DNA from: an uncultured Faecalibacterium sp.
GTDB taxonomy: Bacteria > Bacillota > Clostridia > Oscillospirales > Ruminococcaceae
NCBI GenBank assembly: GCA_934539245.1
Contig: CAKTCK010000006.1
Span: forward strand, 9,333-73,332
Length of the DNA stretch: 64,000 nucleotides
Reading direction: 5' to 3'
Shown here: in pieces, positions 16,334 through 24,366 of the stretch
Numbering within the stretch: the first letter of the stretch is position 1
Layout of the letters: every line of letters starts with the position of its first letter
Position numbers and translations under genes: made by a program
The notes under the pieces: generated by a model
Databases searched by the model: none
Told to the model about the DNA's origin: nothing
The model's input: only the letters and a program-made list of their open reading frames with translations

Positions 16334-17692
16334 ATGAAATCGTCCAAATTTACATCCACTCCCCTGTTTCCACGGCAGGCGCTGGTGGCGCTGCTGCTGC
16401 CGCTGATCGCGGAGCAGGCGTTAAGCGTGACCATTGGTCTGGCTGACACCTTAATGGTATCCTCGGTGGGCGAAGCCGCTGTGTCCGGCGTAAGCCTTGT
16501 GGACAGCTTTAACACCCTGATGATCCAGATCATGAGCGCGCTGGCGACCGGCGGCGCGGTGGTCACCAGCCAGTACATCGGCCATCAGGAGCCGAAAAAC
16601 GCCAAAGCGGCGGCTGCGCAGATTTTATTTGTGCTGTCCAGCTTCAGTGTGCTGGTGGCGGCGGTGGTCATCGGCGGTCGGCACGCCATCCTGCGGGGCA
16701 TCTTCGGCTCCATTGACGCGGACGTGATGCACTACGCCGAGACCTATTTTCTGCTTTCGGCGCTGAGCTACCCCTTCATCGGCCTGTACAACGCCGGTGC
16801 GGCGCTGTTCCGGGCGCAGGGCAACAGCAAGATCAGTATGCTGTCCAGCTTGGTGATGAACGTGGTGAACATCGGCGGCAACGCGGTGCTGATCTACGGC
16901 TTCGGCATGGGGGTCATGGGCGCGGCGCTTGCCAGCCTTGTGTCCCGCGCCATTGCCTGCGCGGTGGTGCTGTATCTGCTGCAAAAGCCGGACTGCGCCC
17001 TGCGGGTGGACAGCCTGCGGGCGATGGCACCGAACGGCGGGCTGATCCGGCGCATCCTGCGGGTGGGCATCCCCGCCGGTATCGAGAACGGCATGTTCCA
17101 GATCGGCAAGCTGTCGGTCTCCAGCCTGACCTCCACCCTTGGCACGGCAGCCATTGCCGCCAACGCGGTGGCCAATACCACCACCACCTTCCTGAATATC
17201 CCCGCCACCGCCGTGGGCATGGCTGCCTTGACCGTGGTGGGACAGTGTCTGGGTGCAGGCGAAAAGGAGCAGGCGGTGTACTACTCCCGCCGCCTGATGC
17301 TGACCGCCTACTGCGGCGCGTGGGTGATGAACCTGTCGGCGTTCTTCTTTGCCAACCGGTTCGCGGTGTCCCTGTTCAATCTCTCGCCGGAGGCACAGGC
17401 CATGGCGCTGGACATCATGGTGTGGTTCAACATCGTTTCCCTGTTCGTGTGGCCATCCAGCTTTACCCTGCCCAACATCCTGCGCGCCGCCGGTGACGCC
17501 CGGTTCACCATGACCGTGAGCATCGTGTCCATGTGGGCGTTCCGGGTGGGCTTCTGTTATCTGGCAGTGCTCTGCTTCGGCGGCGGGCTGCTGAGCATCT
17601 GGATGGGCATGTATCTGGACTGGGTGTTCCGCTCGCTGTGCTTCTATCTGCGTTTCCGCCGGGGAAACTGGCTGGAACAGAGTGTGATCTGA
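16334..17692 (+). CDS. MATE family efflux transporter
   Basis: A 452-residue twelve-segment membrane exporter. The first repeat reads FPRQALVALLLPLIAEQALS, then VTIGLADTLMVSSVGEAAVS and a GGAVVTSQYIG loop, as in the NorM/DinF-like MATE groups. The start at 16334 has AACGGAGG upstream; the frame is open from 16250 but that part lies over the promoter. It is a monocistronic gene with its own terminator. It differs in sequence from the MATE protein at 4205-5554 and lacks any structured leader. Substrate unknown. Confidence 0.92.
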   Translation: MKSSKFTSTPLFPRQALVALLLPLIAEQALSVTIGLADTLMVSSVGEAAVSGVSLVDSFNTLMIQIMSALATGGAVVTSQYIGHQEPKNAKAAAAQILFVLSSFSVLVAAVVIGGRHAILRGIFGSIDADVMHYAETYFLLSALSYPFIGLYNAGAALFRAQGNSKISMLSSLVMNVVNIGGNAVLIYGFGMGVMGAALASLVSRAIACAVVLYLLQKPDCALRVDSLRAMAPNGGLIRRILRVGIPAGIENGMFQIGKLSVSSLTSTLGTAAIAANAVANTTTTFLNIPATAVGMAALTVVGQCLGAGEKEQAVYYSRRLMLTAYCGAWVMNLSAFFFANRFAVSLFNLSPEAQAMALDIMVWFNIVSLFVWPSSFTLPNILRAAGDARFTMTVSIVSMWAFRVGFCYLAVLCFGGGLLSIWMGMYLDWVFRSLCFYLRFRRGNWLEQSVI

Positions 17693-17705
17693 CCACAAAT
17701 TTTCT

Positions 17706-17738
17706 AACGGATCCGTTTCCATAACGGATCCGTTTTTG
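17706..17738 (+). terminator. Terminator after the second MATE gene
   Basis: AACGGATCCG (17706-17715) pairs with CGGATCCGTT (17725-17734), followed by TTTTG. Confidence 0.8.
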
Positions 17739-17751
17739 TTGCTTATTCTTA

Positions 17752-17781
17752 TTGAGATAATGCACCGATTTGTGCTATAAT
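17752..17781 (+). promoter_or_regulatory. Promoter of the restriction-modification genes
   Basis: TTGAGA (17752-17757) and TATAAT (17776-17781) separated by 18 bases, about 30 bases before the GTG start of the methyltransferase. Confidence 0.78.
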
Positions 17782-17812
17782 TCAAAATATAGTCTTTATA
17801 CAGGAGTTCATC

Positions 17813-18961
17813 GTGAAAGATACCAGAAAATCTATTTCTTTATTTTCCGGCGCCATGGGATTAGACCTCGGTCTTGAGCAAGCCGGAATCAATATTCAAA
17901 TCGGGCAGGATTTTGATGTTTCCTGTGTTAAAACCATGCAAAAAAATGGGCGTCAAGCACTATTGGGTGACATTCGAAAGATTGAACCTGAAGATCTTCT
18001 TTCTGTGTCCGGCATGACCTTTGGCGAACCTTTTTTGATTTGTGGTGGTCCTCCCTGTCAGCCTTTTTCCACTGCGGGAAAGCGACTTGGCATCAACGAC
18101 CCGCGCGGAAGCCTTTTTCGTGAATATGTTCGCATGATCGACAGCATTCGGCCACGCTTTTTTGTGATGGAGAATGTCAAGGGACTGATGAGTTCCCCTT
18201 TAAAGGACGCAGACGGGAAAAACGCCGAGGGGAAAGTCATTGATATAATATTAGAAGAATTCTCCAAGCTTCATTATAAGACTGTCTATGGTGTGCTGGA
18301 TGCAGTTAATTATGGTGTTCCTCAATTCAGAGAGCGGTTTGTGTTGATTGGCAGCCGTGACAACGAAAATATCTTTTTGCCAATTCCAACGCACTTTCAA
18401 ATGCACCAGAATGCAGCTCACCGTTGGGTAACATTAGGCAATTCCATTCGAGATTTAGAGGACGTTCCTGGAGAATGCGCTGATTTCAGTCCTACCCGGC
18501 TTAAATACCTGAAGCTAGTTCCAGAAGGAGGAAACTGGAAAAATCTCCCCGCTGATGTTTTAGAAGATGCGATGGGCGGCGCTTATTTGTCCGGCGGTGG
18601 AAAGGTTGGATTTTATCGACGTCTTTCCTATTCTCAACCTTCCCCCACTGTTGTTACAAGCCCTATTCAAAAAGCCACTATGATGTGCCATCCCACCAAA
18701 GACCGCCCCTTGAGTGTCGCAGAATATGCTCGCATCCAACAGTTTCCTGACACTTGGCAGTTCACCGGCACACTCGTTGACAAATACCGGCAAATTGGAA
18801 ATGCCGTACCGGTCGGTCTTGCAAAAGCCATTGGAGAAGCAATTATTTCAACTGCTGATAACGTTTCAACTGTCAAAGTAAAACGTATCCGTGGAACCGG
18901 CATCCACGAAAAAATACAGGAAGCCATCCGGCTTGGAGGTACGAATCATGCTAACGATTGA
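17813..18961 (+). CDS. DNA (cytosine-5) methyltransferase of a type II restriction-modification system
   Basis: A 382-residue C5-cytosine methyltransferase that protects host sites from the partner nuclease. Motif I is SLFSGAMGLDLGLEQAG, motif IV is GGPPCQPFSTAGKR with nucleophile Cys82, motif VI is ENVKG, motif VIII is QFRERFVLIG, and motifs IX-X end in YRQIGNAVPVGLAKAI. The target-recognition region between VIII and IX is short, about 80 residues. The start is GTG with CAGGAG upstream. Codon choice and composition are visibly AT-richer than the neighbours, which suggests acquisition by transfer. The endonuclease gene overlaps its 3' end by 14 bases. Confidence 0.95.
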   Translation: MKDTRKSISLFSGAMGLDLGLEQAGINIQIGQDFDVSCVKTMQKNGRQALLGDIRKIEPEDLLSVSGMTFGEPFLICGGPPCQPFSTAGKRLGINDPRGSLFREYVRMIDSIRPRFFVMENVKGLMSSPLKDADGKNAEGKVIDIILEEFSKLHYKTVYGVLDAVNYGVPQFRERFVLIGSRDNENIFLPIPTHFQMHQNAAHRWVTLGNSIRDLEDVPGECADFSPTRLKYLKLVPEGGNWKNLPADVLEDAMGGAYLSGGGKVGFYRRLSYSQPSPTVVTSPIQKATMMCHPTKDRPLSVAEYARIQQFPDTWQFTGTLVDKYRQIGNAVPVGLAKAIGEAIISTADNVSTVKVKRIRGTGIHEKIQEAIRLGGTNHAND

Positions 18962-19691
18962 GCCTTTAAACACCTCTTACGATGAAGAAAAAGTGCTCTG
19001 CGCTATTTCGAATGCGCTGAATGACTTTTATGCTTCTTTAACCGAAAATCTCGACAGCATAAACCTCAATAAAATTCTGAAAAAGAAAAATCCCTATCTG
19101 TATCGGGCAAAGGGAATCAATAACGCTGCACAAGTAGTTGACTGCATTCTCTCTGCTTTCGTTTCTTCCAGTGAAGAAACGATCTTCGGAAATACCTTTT
19201 TTGAGCCAATTGCCATTATGGTATCCGGCGGTCAAAAAGCGGTTACTGAGGGCGTTGATATCACCGTAGATAAAAACAATACGATTTATAGCATTGCTGT
19301 AAAAAGTGGCACATCCGTTTTTAATGCTGACAGCAGAAAAAGACAGGAGCAGAATTTTCAATCTGCTCAAAAACGAGCGCAGCAAGCCCACCGCGCTTTT
19401 TTCCCTGTTGTCGGGTATGGCTACGGCAAGAAAAAAGTCTCTCCCAAAAACGAAAAATTCTACAAGGAACTCGCCGGAAAAGATTTTTGGGAATGGCTGA
19501 CCGGTGACCCTTCTTTCTACACCAAGATTGTTGATTATATGGGGCAAAAGCCAGACATATTTGCCGCTTCTTTTGAAGAAGCCTACAACAAAGCGCAAAA
19601 TCGCATGGTTCGTGATTTTACATTGAACTATTGTAAAGATGATGGTTCCATTGACTGGGTCAAACTCATTGAATACAATAGTGGAAACTGA
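18948..19691 (+). CDS. Type II restriction endonuclease, PmeII-like
   Basis: A 247-residue protein placed as the partner nuclease of the preceding methyltransferase. I judge it similar to the PmeII-type endonuclease family, from memory of that family. The likely active site is EGVDITVDKNNTIYSIAVKS (residues 101-120): Asp104 and Lys119 fit a PD-(D/E)XK fold, though the residue two before Lys is Ala rather than Asp or Glu. The ATG at 18948 has GGAGG upstream and lies inside the methyltransferase gene, so the two are coupled. Same AT-rich composition as its partner. Recognition sequence unknown. Confidence 0.82.
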   Translation: MLTIEPLNTSYDEEKVLCAISNALNDFYASLTENLDSINLNKILKKKNPYLYRAKGINNAAQVVDCILSAFVSSSEETIFGNTFFEPIAIMVSGGQKAVTEGVDITVDKNNTIYSIAVKSGTSVFNADSRKRQEQNFQSAQKRAQQAHRAFFPVVGYGYGKKKVSPKNEKFYKELAGKDFWEWLTGDPSFYTKIVDYMGQKPDIFAASFEEAYNKAQNRMVRDFTLNYCKDDGSIDWVKLIEYNSGN

Positions 19692-19696
19692 TTTTC

Positions 19697-19724
19697 AGCC
19701 TGTCTTTATGACAGGCTTTTTCCT
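19697..19724 (+). terminator. Terminator after the restriction-modification genes
   Basis: AGCCTGTC (19697-19704) pairs with GACAGGCT (19710-19717), followed by TTTTCCTTTTTT. Confidence 0.85.
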
Positions 19725-19838
19725 TTTTTGCAGGAAACCGCCGCTTTAAATCGTATTATCAACAGAAGATTGCTGGTATTTTTTACAGGTTCCACAAATT
19801 ATTTTTTCAGTGCTTGACAAAGTTTTCACCTTTCGTTC

Positions 19839-19867
19839 TTGCAATCTTCATCGTTCGGGCGTATAAT
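19839..19867 (+). promoter_or_regulatory. Promoter of the PAP2 gene
   Basis: TTGCAA (19839-19844) and TATAAT (19862-19867) with a 17-base spacer. Confidence 0.75.
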
Positions 19868-19915
19868 TTCTCAATGCTATCAAGTTCTGCTCTTCTGCAA
19901 AAAGGAGGCTATTCT

Positions 19916-20572
19916 ATGAAACGCAGCTGGCTTGCGCGCCACCCTGTTGGGTTCATGGCGCTGTATACTATATTTTATCTGTCCGTCTTTCATTATCTGG
20001 AGGCAAACGTCCCCCTGCGCAGCATTCTGGTGCACTGCCGTCTGGACGATCTGATCCCCTTCTGCAAATATGCGGTGATTCCATATTTTGCATGGTTTGT
20101 GTGGATCCCCTTCACCCTGTTCTATCTGATGTGGAAAGCCCCGCGTGAGGACTTCTGGCGGCTGTGCCTGCCGTTGTTCTCCGGCATGACCATTGCACTG
20201 GCGTGCTACGCGGTGCTGCCTACGGCGCTGGCCCTGCGCCCCTACTGGGTGCCGGGCAGCGACATCTTTGCGCGGGTGGTGCGCTTTTTGTACCGCACCG
20301 ACACCGCCACCAACGTCTGCCCTTCCATCCATGTATTCAACTCGGTGACGCTGCTGTTGGCGTACTACCGCAGCCGTATCTTTGAGGCGCCCCGCCGCCG
20401 CTGGATGCGTCCCGCAGCCGCTGTGCTGTGCGTTTCCATCGTCTGCTCCACCGTGCTGCTCAAGCAGCACAGCTGCATTGATGTGGCCTTGGGTGCGTTG
20501 CTGGCACTGGCGCTGGACACCGCCTTTACCGCCGCCGAGCGCAGCCAGCTGCCGCAGGTGCGGAGAGCATAA
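19916..20572 (+). CDS. PAP2 superfamily membrane phosphatase
   Basis: A 218-residue membrane protein of the PAP2 family, which dephosphorylates lipid phosphates or related diphosphates at the membrane. Five to six hydrophobic segments are seen. The second and third family signatures are present: CPSIHVFNS (PSxH motif) and LLKQHSCIDVALG (His and Asp of the HxxxxD motif). The first KxxxxxxRP signature is not obvious. ATG 19916 follows AAAAGGAGG; the frame is open from 19814 but has no earlier ribosome binding site. Monocistronic with its own promoter and terminator. Exact substrate unknown. Confidence 0.88.
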   Translation: MKRSWLARHPVGFMALYTIFYLSVFHYLEANVPLRSILVHCRLDDLIPFCKYAVIPYFAWFVWIPFTLFYLMWKAPREDFWRLCLPLFSGMTIALACYAVLPTALALRPYWVPGSDIFARVVRFLYRTDTATNVCPSIHVFNSVTLLLAYYRSRIFEAPRRRWMRPAAAVLCVSIVCSTVLLKQHSCIDVALGALLALALDTAFTAAERSQLPQVRRA

Positions 20573-20609
20573 AAGCTTTTCCTGCGCGGAAAAAATGTTA
20601 TTATAATTT

Positions 20610-20652
20610 GTGGCTCAGAAACGCCCGCAGACGTTTCTGAGCCACTTTTTCA
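20610..20652 (+). terminator. Terminator after the PAP2 gene
   Basis: GTGGCTCAGAAACG (20610-20623) pairs with CGTTTCTGAGCCAC (20632-20645), followed by TTTTTC. Confidence 0.88.
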
Positions 20653-20672
20653 TAGTTAGGGTCGTAAGAGAA

Positions 20673-20709
20673 CCCTCTCAGTCACGCCGTAAGGCGGTAA
20701 CTGAGAGGG
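20673..20709. repeat. Minimal family A repeat, 37-base hairpin
   Basis: Only the two ends and an inner hairpin are present: CCCTCTCAGT (20673-20682) pairs with ACTGAGAGGG (20700-20709), with GCC-gtaa-GGC between. It lies 12 bases past the ClC gene stop and may contribute to transcript ends there. Confidence 0.75.
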
Positions 20710-20721
20710 CGCACGCAAACC

Positions 20722-21999
20722 TTATTCTTCCTCTTTTTTCACCTTTACGCGCCACTTGTGGGACAGATACTCCGAGCGCAGCTTGCTGGTGACGAAGGTC
20801 TGGCTGCTGTACAGGCCGTGGTGGCCGGAAAGCATATAGCAGATGCCGCAGCCCAGTGCGATGAGCTCCAGCCCCGCGCCGCTGAACAGTTCAAAGCCCA
20901 GCAGAATGGAGGGAATCAAGGCGTTGGTGGCACCGCAGAAGATGGACACCAGCCCCACTGCCGCCGCAAATTCGGCAGGCAGACCCAGCAGCGGGCCGAC
21001 CACACAGCCGAAGGTAGCGCCCACAAAAAAGCTGGGCACCACCTCGCCGCCCTTGAACCCGCAGGCAAGGGTCAGCGCGGTGAGGAAAATCTTGCACAGA
21101 AAATCCCACGGCAGCGCCTGTCCCTGCTCCACGGCAGCAACAATGACGCTCATGCCCGCGCCGTTATAGCGCCCTACGCCGAAGAGATAGGAAAAGCCAA
21201 TGACCAGCACGCCGCCCGCAAAGACCCGCACCCACGGGTTCGGGAGAAGCTTTGGTACGGTGTGCTCCATGAAGTGGAGGGTGTAGCAGAACAGCCGGGA
21301 GACGGCAGCGCAGGCTACGCCCAGCAGGATGACCAGCAGGGCGGTGCGGACGTTCAGCTCCGGTGCAGTGAGGGCAAAGTGGGTGGGCGCGATGCCAAAG
21401 GCCAGCGAGCAGCCGTAGGCAATGAGGGCAGAGGTAAAGGCCGGGACAAAGGCAGAGGTGAAGGTCAGGCCCACATCCTCCACCATCATGGCAAAGCAGG
21501 CCGCCGCCAGCGGGGTGCCGAACAGGGCAGAGAAAAACGCAGCCATGCCGCTGATGGTGGCGGTGCGGCGGTCGTGGTCCTTGAGCCGCAGCAGGGTGCC
21601 GAGGTTCCAGCCGATGCTGCCGCCCATCTGCAGGGCAGCGCCCTCGCGGCCGGCAGAGCCGCCGCACAGGTGGGTGAGCACCGTTCCCAGAAAGATAGCG
21701 GGCACCAGCAGGATGCTGACCGGCTCGCCGCTCTGCACAGCGCGGAGAACGTTGTTGGTGCCCACGCCCTCGCACTTTGTTACCTTATAAAGGGCGGTGA
21801 TGAGCAGACCCGCCGCAGGCAGCAGGAACAGCAGCCAAGGCTGCGCGGCGCGCAGCTCGGTGGCGTGCTCGACAGCAAGGTGGAACAAGGTGCCCAGAAA
21901 TCCGCAGAGCAGACCCATGGGGACTGCCAGAAAGAACCATTGCAGCGCCACCCGGACGGCGGCTGCGGCTTCGTGCCGGAATGTATCAAAATCGTTCAT
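20722..21999 (-). CDS. ClC family anion channel/antiporter
   Basis: A 425-residue membrane protein of the ClC family, with the first selectivity motif region replaced by CEGVGTNNVLRAVQSGE and the second reading GGSAGREGAALQMGGSIG. The gating glutamate in GREG is kept, but the usual GREGP proline is Ala. These departures from GSGIP/GREGP resemble what is described for fluoride/proton antiporters of the ClC-F clade, so fluoride export is possible; this is an inference. The start follows TAGGAG, with a near-consensus promoter upstream and no recognisable fluoride riboswitch. It is alone in its transcript. Confidence 0.88.
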   Translation of the reverse strand: MNDFDTFRHEAAAAVRVALQWFFLAVPMGLLCGFLGTLFHLAVEHATELRAAQPWLLFLLPAAGLLITALYKVTKCEGVGTNNVLRAVQSGEPVSILLVPAIFLGTVLTHLCGGSAGREGAALQMGGSIGWNLGTLLRLKDHDRRTATISGMAAFFSALFGTPLAAACFAMMVEDVGLTFTSAFVPAFTSALIAYGCSLAFGIAPTHFALTAPELNVRTALLVILLGVACAAVSRLFCYTLHFMEHTVPKLLPNPWVRVFAGGVLVIGFSYLFGVGRYNGAGMSVIVAAVEQGQALPWDFLCKIFLTALTLACGFKGGEVVPSFFVGATFGCVVGPLLGLPAEFAAAVGLVSIFCGATNALIPSILLGFELFSGAGLELIALGCGICYMLSGHHGLYSSQTFVTSKLRSEYLSHKWRVKVKKEEE

Positions 22000-22050
22000 A
22001 GATATAAACTCCTATATATAGACATCCGTTCCATTTTTCGGAACCGATAT

Positions 22051-22079
22051 AAGATAACACCGCAGGGCAGGGCTGTCAA
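22051..22079 (-). promoter_or_regulatory. Promoter of the ClC gene
   Basis: On the minus strand TTGACA (plus 22074-22079), 17 bases, TATCTT (plus 22051-22056). A GGTTCCGAAAAATGGAACG hairpin follows in the short leader. Confidence 0.75.
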
Positions 22080-22122
22080 CCCCAAAATGGGCAGAGAAAA
22101 AACAGCGCTGTTCCATTTTCTG

Positions 22123-22152
22123 TTTACACCGCTCGCCCGGGTGTGCTATACT
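22123..22152 (+). promoter_or_regulatory. Promoter of the DUF362 gene
   Basis: TTTACA (22123-22128), 18 bases, TATACT (22147-22152), divergent from the ClC promoter. Confidence 0.7.
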
Positions 22153-22210
22153 GAACAAAAGAGAGACCGCGCGGCAGACGCCGCCGGAAGGAGATAGGAG
22201 GAAAAACACC

Positions 22211-23335
22211 ATGGAAGCATCCAAAGTTTACTATACGGATTTCCGCTGTCCGGTGGGCACCAGCCTGCTGGAAAAGCTGCGCCGGGTGTGCATTGCCGCC
22301 GGCATCAAGGACATCGACATGGACGGACGTTTCGTGGCCATCAAGATGCACTTCGGCGAGCTGGGCAATCTGGCCTTTCTGCGCCCCAACTACGCCAAGG
22401 TGGTGGCAGACCTGTGCAAGGAGCAGGGCGGTATGCCTTTCCTGACCGACTGCAACACCCTGTACCCGGGCAGCCGCAAGAACGCGCTGGAGCACCTGAG
22501 CTGCGCCCAGCTGAACGGCTTCTGGCCCATGACCACCGGCTGTCAGGTACTCATTGCCGACGGTCTGCGCGGCACGGATGAGGTGGAAGTGCCGGTGCCG
22601 AACGGCGAATACTGCAAGACCGCCAAAATCGGCCGCGCCATCATGGATGCGGACGTGTTCATCAGCCTGAACCACTTCAAGGGGCACGAGGCCACCGGCT
22701 TCGGCGGTGCGCTCAAGAACATCGGCATGGGCTGCGGCTCCCGCGCGGGCAAGATGGAGCAGCACGCTGCCGGCAAGCCCGCCGTGCAGGAGGGCTTGTG
22801 CCGCGGCTGCCACCGCTGCGCCAAGGAGTGCGGCTCGGACGCCATTACTTACAACGCCGAAAACAAGGCTGTCATCGACTACGACAAGTGCAAGGGCTGC
22901 GGCCGCTGCATCGGTGCCTGCAGCTTTGACGCCATCTATTCTCCCAACGACTGCGCCAACGAGCTGCTGGACCGCAAGATGGCGGAGTACGCCGCCGCAG
23001 TCTGCCACGACCGTCCCTGCTTCCACATTTCTCTGGTGCAGGACATCAGCCCCAACTGCGACTGCCACGGCGAGAACGATGCGCCCATCCTGCCGGATAT
23101 CGGCATCTTTGCGTCCTTCGACCCTGTGGCGCTGGATCAGGCCTGCGTGGACGCCTGCCTGAGCGCCGCCCCGCTGCCCAACAGCCAGCTGAGCACGAAC
23201 CTTGCAAAGCCGGGCTGGAACTGCTACCACGACAACTTCAAGGACTCCAACCCCAACATCGAGTGGAAGGCCACCCTTGAGCAGGCCGAGAAGGTGGGCA
23301 TGGGCACCCGCCAGTATGTGCTGAAAAAGGTATAA
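22211..23335 (+). CDS. DUF362 protein with two 4Fe-4S clusters
   Basis: A 374-residue iron-sulfur protein. The N-terminal two thirds are a DUF362 domain (opening with VYYTDFRCPVGTSLLEKLRR and containing an NHFKGHEATGFGGALKNIGM stretch). Then comes a bacterial ferredoxin domain with two clusters, CRGCHRCAKECGSDAI and CKGCGRCIGACSFDAI. A second small DUF362 part closes the protein. Such proteins are widespread in anaerobes and presumed to move electrons, but no reaction is established. The start has GGAGATAGGAGG upstream. Single gene, ended by a strong bidirectional hairpin. Confidence 0.93.
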   Translation: MEASKVYYTDFRCPVGTSLLEKLRRVCIAAGIKDIDMDGRFVAIKMHFGELGNLAFLRPNYAKVVADLCKEQGGMPFLTDCNTLYPGSRKNALEHLSCAQLNGFWPMTTGCQVLIADGLRGTDEVEVPVPNGEYCKTAKIGRAIMDADVFISLNHFKGHEATGFGGALKNIGMGCGSRAGKMEQHAAGKPAVQEGLCRGCHRCAKECGSDAITYNAENKAVIDYDKCKGCGRCIGACSFDAIYSPNDCANELLDRKMAEYAAAVCHDRPCFHISLVQDISPNCDCHGENDAPILPDIGIFASFDPVALDQACVDACLSAAPLPNSQLSTNLAKPGWNCYHDNFKDSNPNIEWKATLEQAEKVGMGTRQYVLKKV

Positions 23336-23341
23336 AGACAA

Positions 23342-23380
23342 AATGGGGCGCTGACCACACGGTCAGCGCCCCATTGCGCT
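23342..23380. terminator. Bidirectional terminator between convergent genes
   Basis: AATGGGGCGCTGACC (23342-23356) pairs perfectly with GGTCAGCGCCCCATT (23361-23375); short U-runs occur on both sides. Confidence 0.8.
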
Positions 23381-23399
23381 TTAAAAGTTAAGTTTGGGT

Positions 23400-24017
23400 T
23401 TAAGCCTCGCCGTTTGTCTCCGGCACAATGCCGTCCAGCACGCTTTGCAGCGCCTGCCAGTTTTTCAGGGTGCAGCCGGGCAGGGTGTCAGCGTCCAGCC
23501 CTGCGTCCGCGATGCGGCCGGTCATGCTGTCCTTGTCGCTGAGCAGATCCAGCGCGGCGTCCTTGATCATCGGCCACGACTCGGCAAAGCCCTCCTGCTG
23601 GTTGTCGGTCAGGCCGTCGTACCAGCTGTAAAAGGCTTCCTGAATGGCCTCCGGGGAGCGGCTGGACATCCGTGCACCCTCGGCCCATTGCAGCAGCGAT
23701 GCCGCCGCGATGACCGATTTCAGGGAGCAGCCAGATACCCCGGGTCCCCAGCCCAGACAGGGTGCAAAGGCGTCTGCCGTGCCGGTGATGGAGAACACCG
23801 AGTTCTCGTCAAAGTTGCCGGGGTTCAGGTCGCCGGTGTTGGCTTCTGTGGTGGAAGAGGGCAGCTCGCTGCTGCCGGAAGCGGATGCGCTTTCCGAGGC
23901 GGGCGCAGCGCTGGAAGCGGGGCTGCTGTCGGCAGAGCCGCCGCAGGCTGCCAGCAGGCAGCCCAGCAAAGCGGCGCACAGCAGCAGCGCAAGGGAACGG
24001 ATATATTTCGATCTCAT
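23400..24017 (-). CDS. Putative lipoprotein of unknown function
   Basis: A 205-residue lipoprotein precursor: MRSKYIRSLALLLCAALLGC then lipobox LAAC before a serine/alanine-rich linker of about 40 residues that should reach through the wall. The mature domain, about 130 residues, is acidic and mostly helical, with a GWGPGVSGCSLKS segment holding one of three further cysteines. The start at 24017 follows ACGGAGG. A perfect-hexamer promoter drives it alone. I recognise no family; it may be specific to this lineage. Confidence 0.82.
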   Translation of the reverse strand: MRSKYIRSLALLLCAALLGCLLAACGGSADSSPASSAAPASESASASGSSELPSSTTEANTGDLNPGNFDENSVFSITGTADAFAPCLGWGPGVSGCSLKSVIAAASLLQWAEGARMSSRSPEAIQEAFYSWYDGLTDNQQEGFAESWPMIKDAALDLLSDKDSMTGRIADAGLDADTLPGCTLKNWQALQSVLDGIVPETNGEA

Positions 24018-24080
24018 AAGAAAAACCTCCGTAAACGGTGCTCCGGCAAGCCGCCGGAGCAATGCGGAACCTACACCCTA

Positions 24081-24109
24081 AGTATACGTTCTGTGCACGG
24101 CGTTGTCAA
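24081..24109 (-). promoter_or_regulatory. Promoter of the lipoprotein gene at 23400
   Basis: On the minus strand TTGACA (plus 24104-24109), 17 bases, TATACT (plus 24081-24086). Confidence 0.85.
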
Positions 24110-24190
24110 TCGTTCCGCGCAGGACGAATTTCAAGCAGACCTGTGCAGGATATACAAAAATTCGGCTTAAATTTCGGACAGTTCAACGCA

Positions 24191-24219
24191 TTGACATTTT
24201 CTGCGCTGGCTCGTATAAT
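24191..24219 (+). promoter_or_regulatory. Promoter of the alpha-glucoside PTS unit
   Basis: TTGACA (24191-24196), 17 bases, TATAAT (24214-24219): perfect hexamers. Transcription should begin near 24226, about 140 bases before the antiterminator gene. Confidence 0.88.
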
Positions 24220-24244
24220 CAAAGCAGACAAGTGAATTTATCAG

Positions 24245-24335
24245 TGCGTGTAACTGTTCGATCAGGCATGAGCATCAGAGGGAAGGCGGCAACGGCATCC
24301 CTTTGGTTCTTGTGCCCTTTTTCTTTTTTCACAAA
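24245..24335 (+). promoter_or_regulatory. RAT antiterminator site overlapping a terminator
   Basis: Bases 24245-24274 match the ribonucleic antiterminator pattern bound by LicT/BglG proteins: TGTAACTG on the 5' side, CAGGCATGA on the 3' side and short closing pairs. The 3' side overlaps a terminator whose stem joins GGCA...CAGAGGGA (from 24264) to TCCCTTTG...TGCC (24298-24315), followed by CTTTTTCTTTTTTC. When the antiterminator protein binds the RAT hairpin the terminator cannot form. This places the operon under its own first gene. Confidence 0.85.
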
Positions 24336-24366
24336 AGCTGCGGCATGGAAGCGGAGGAGTGCGGCG

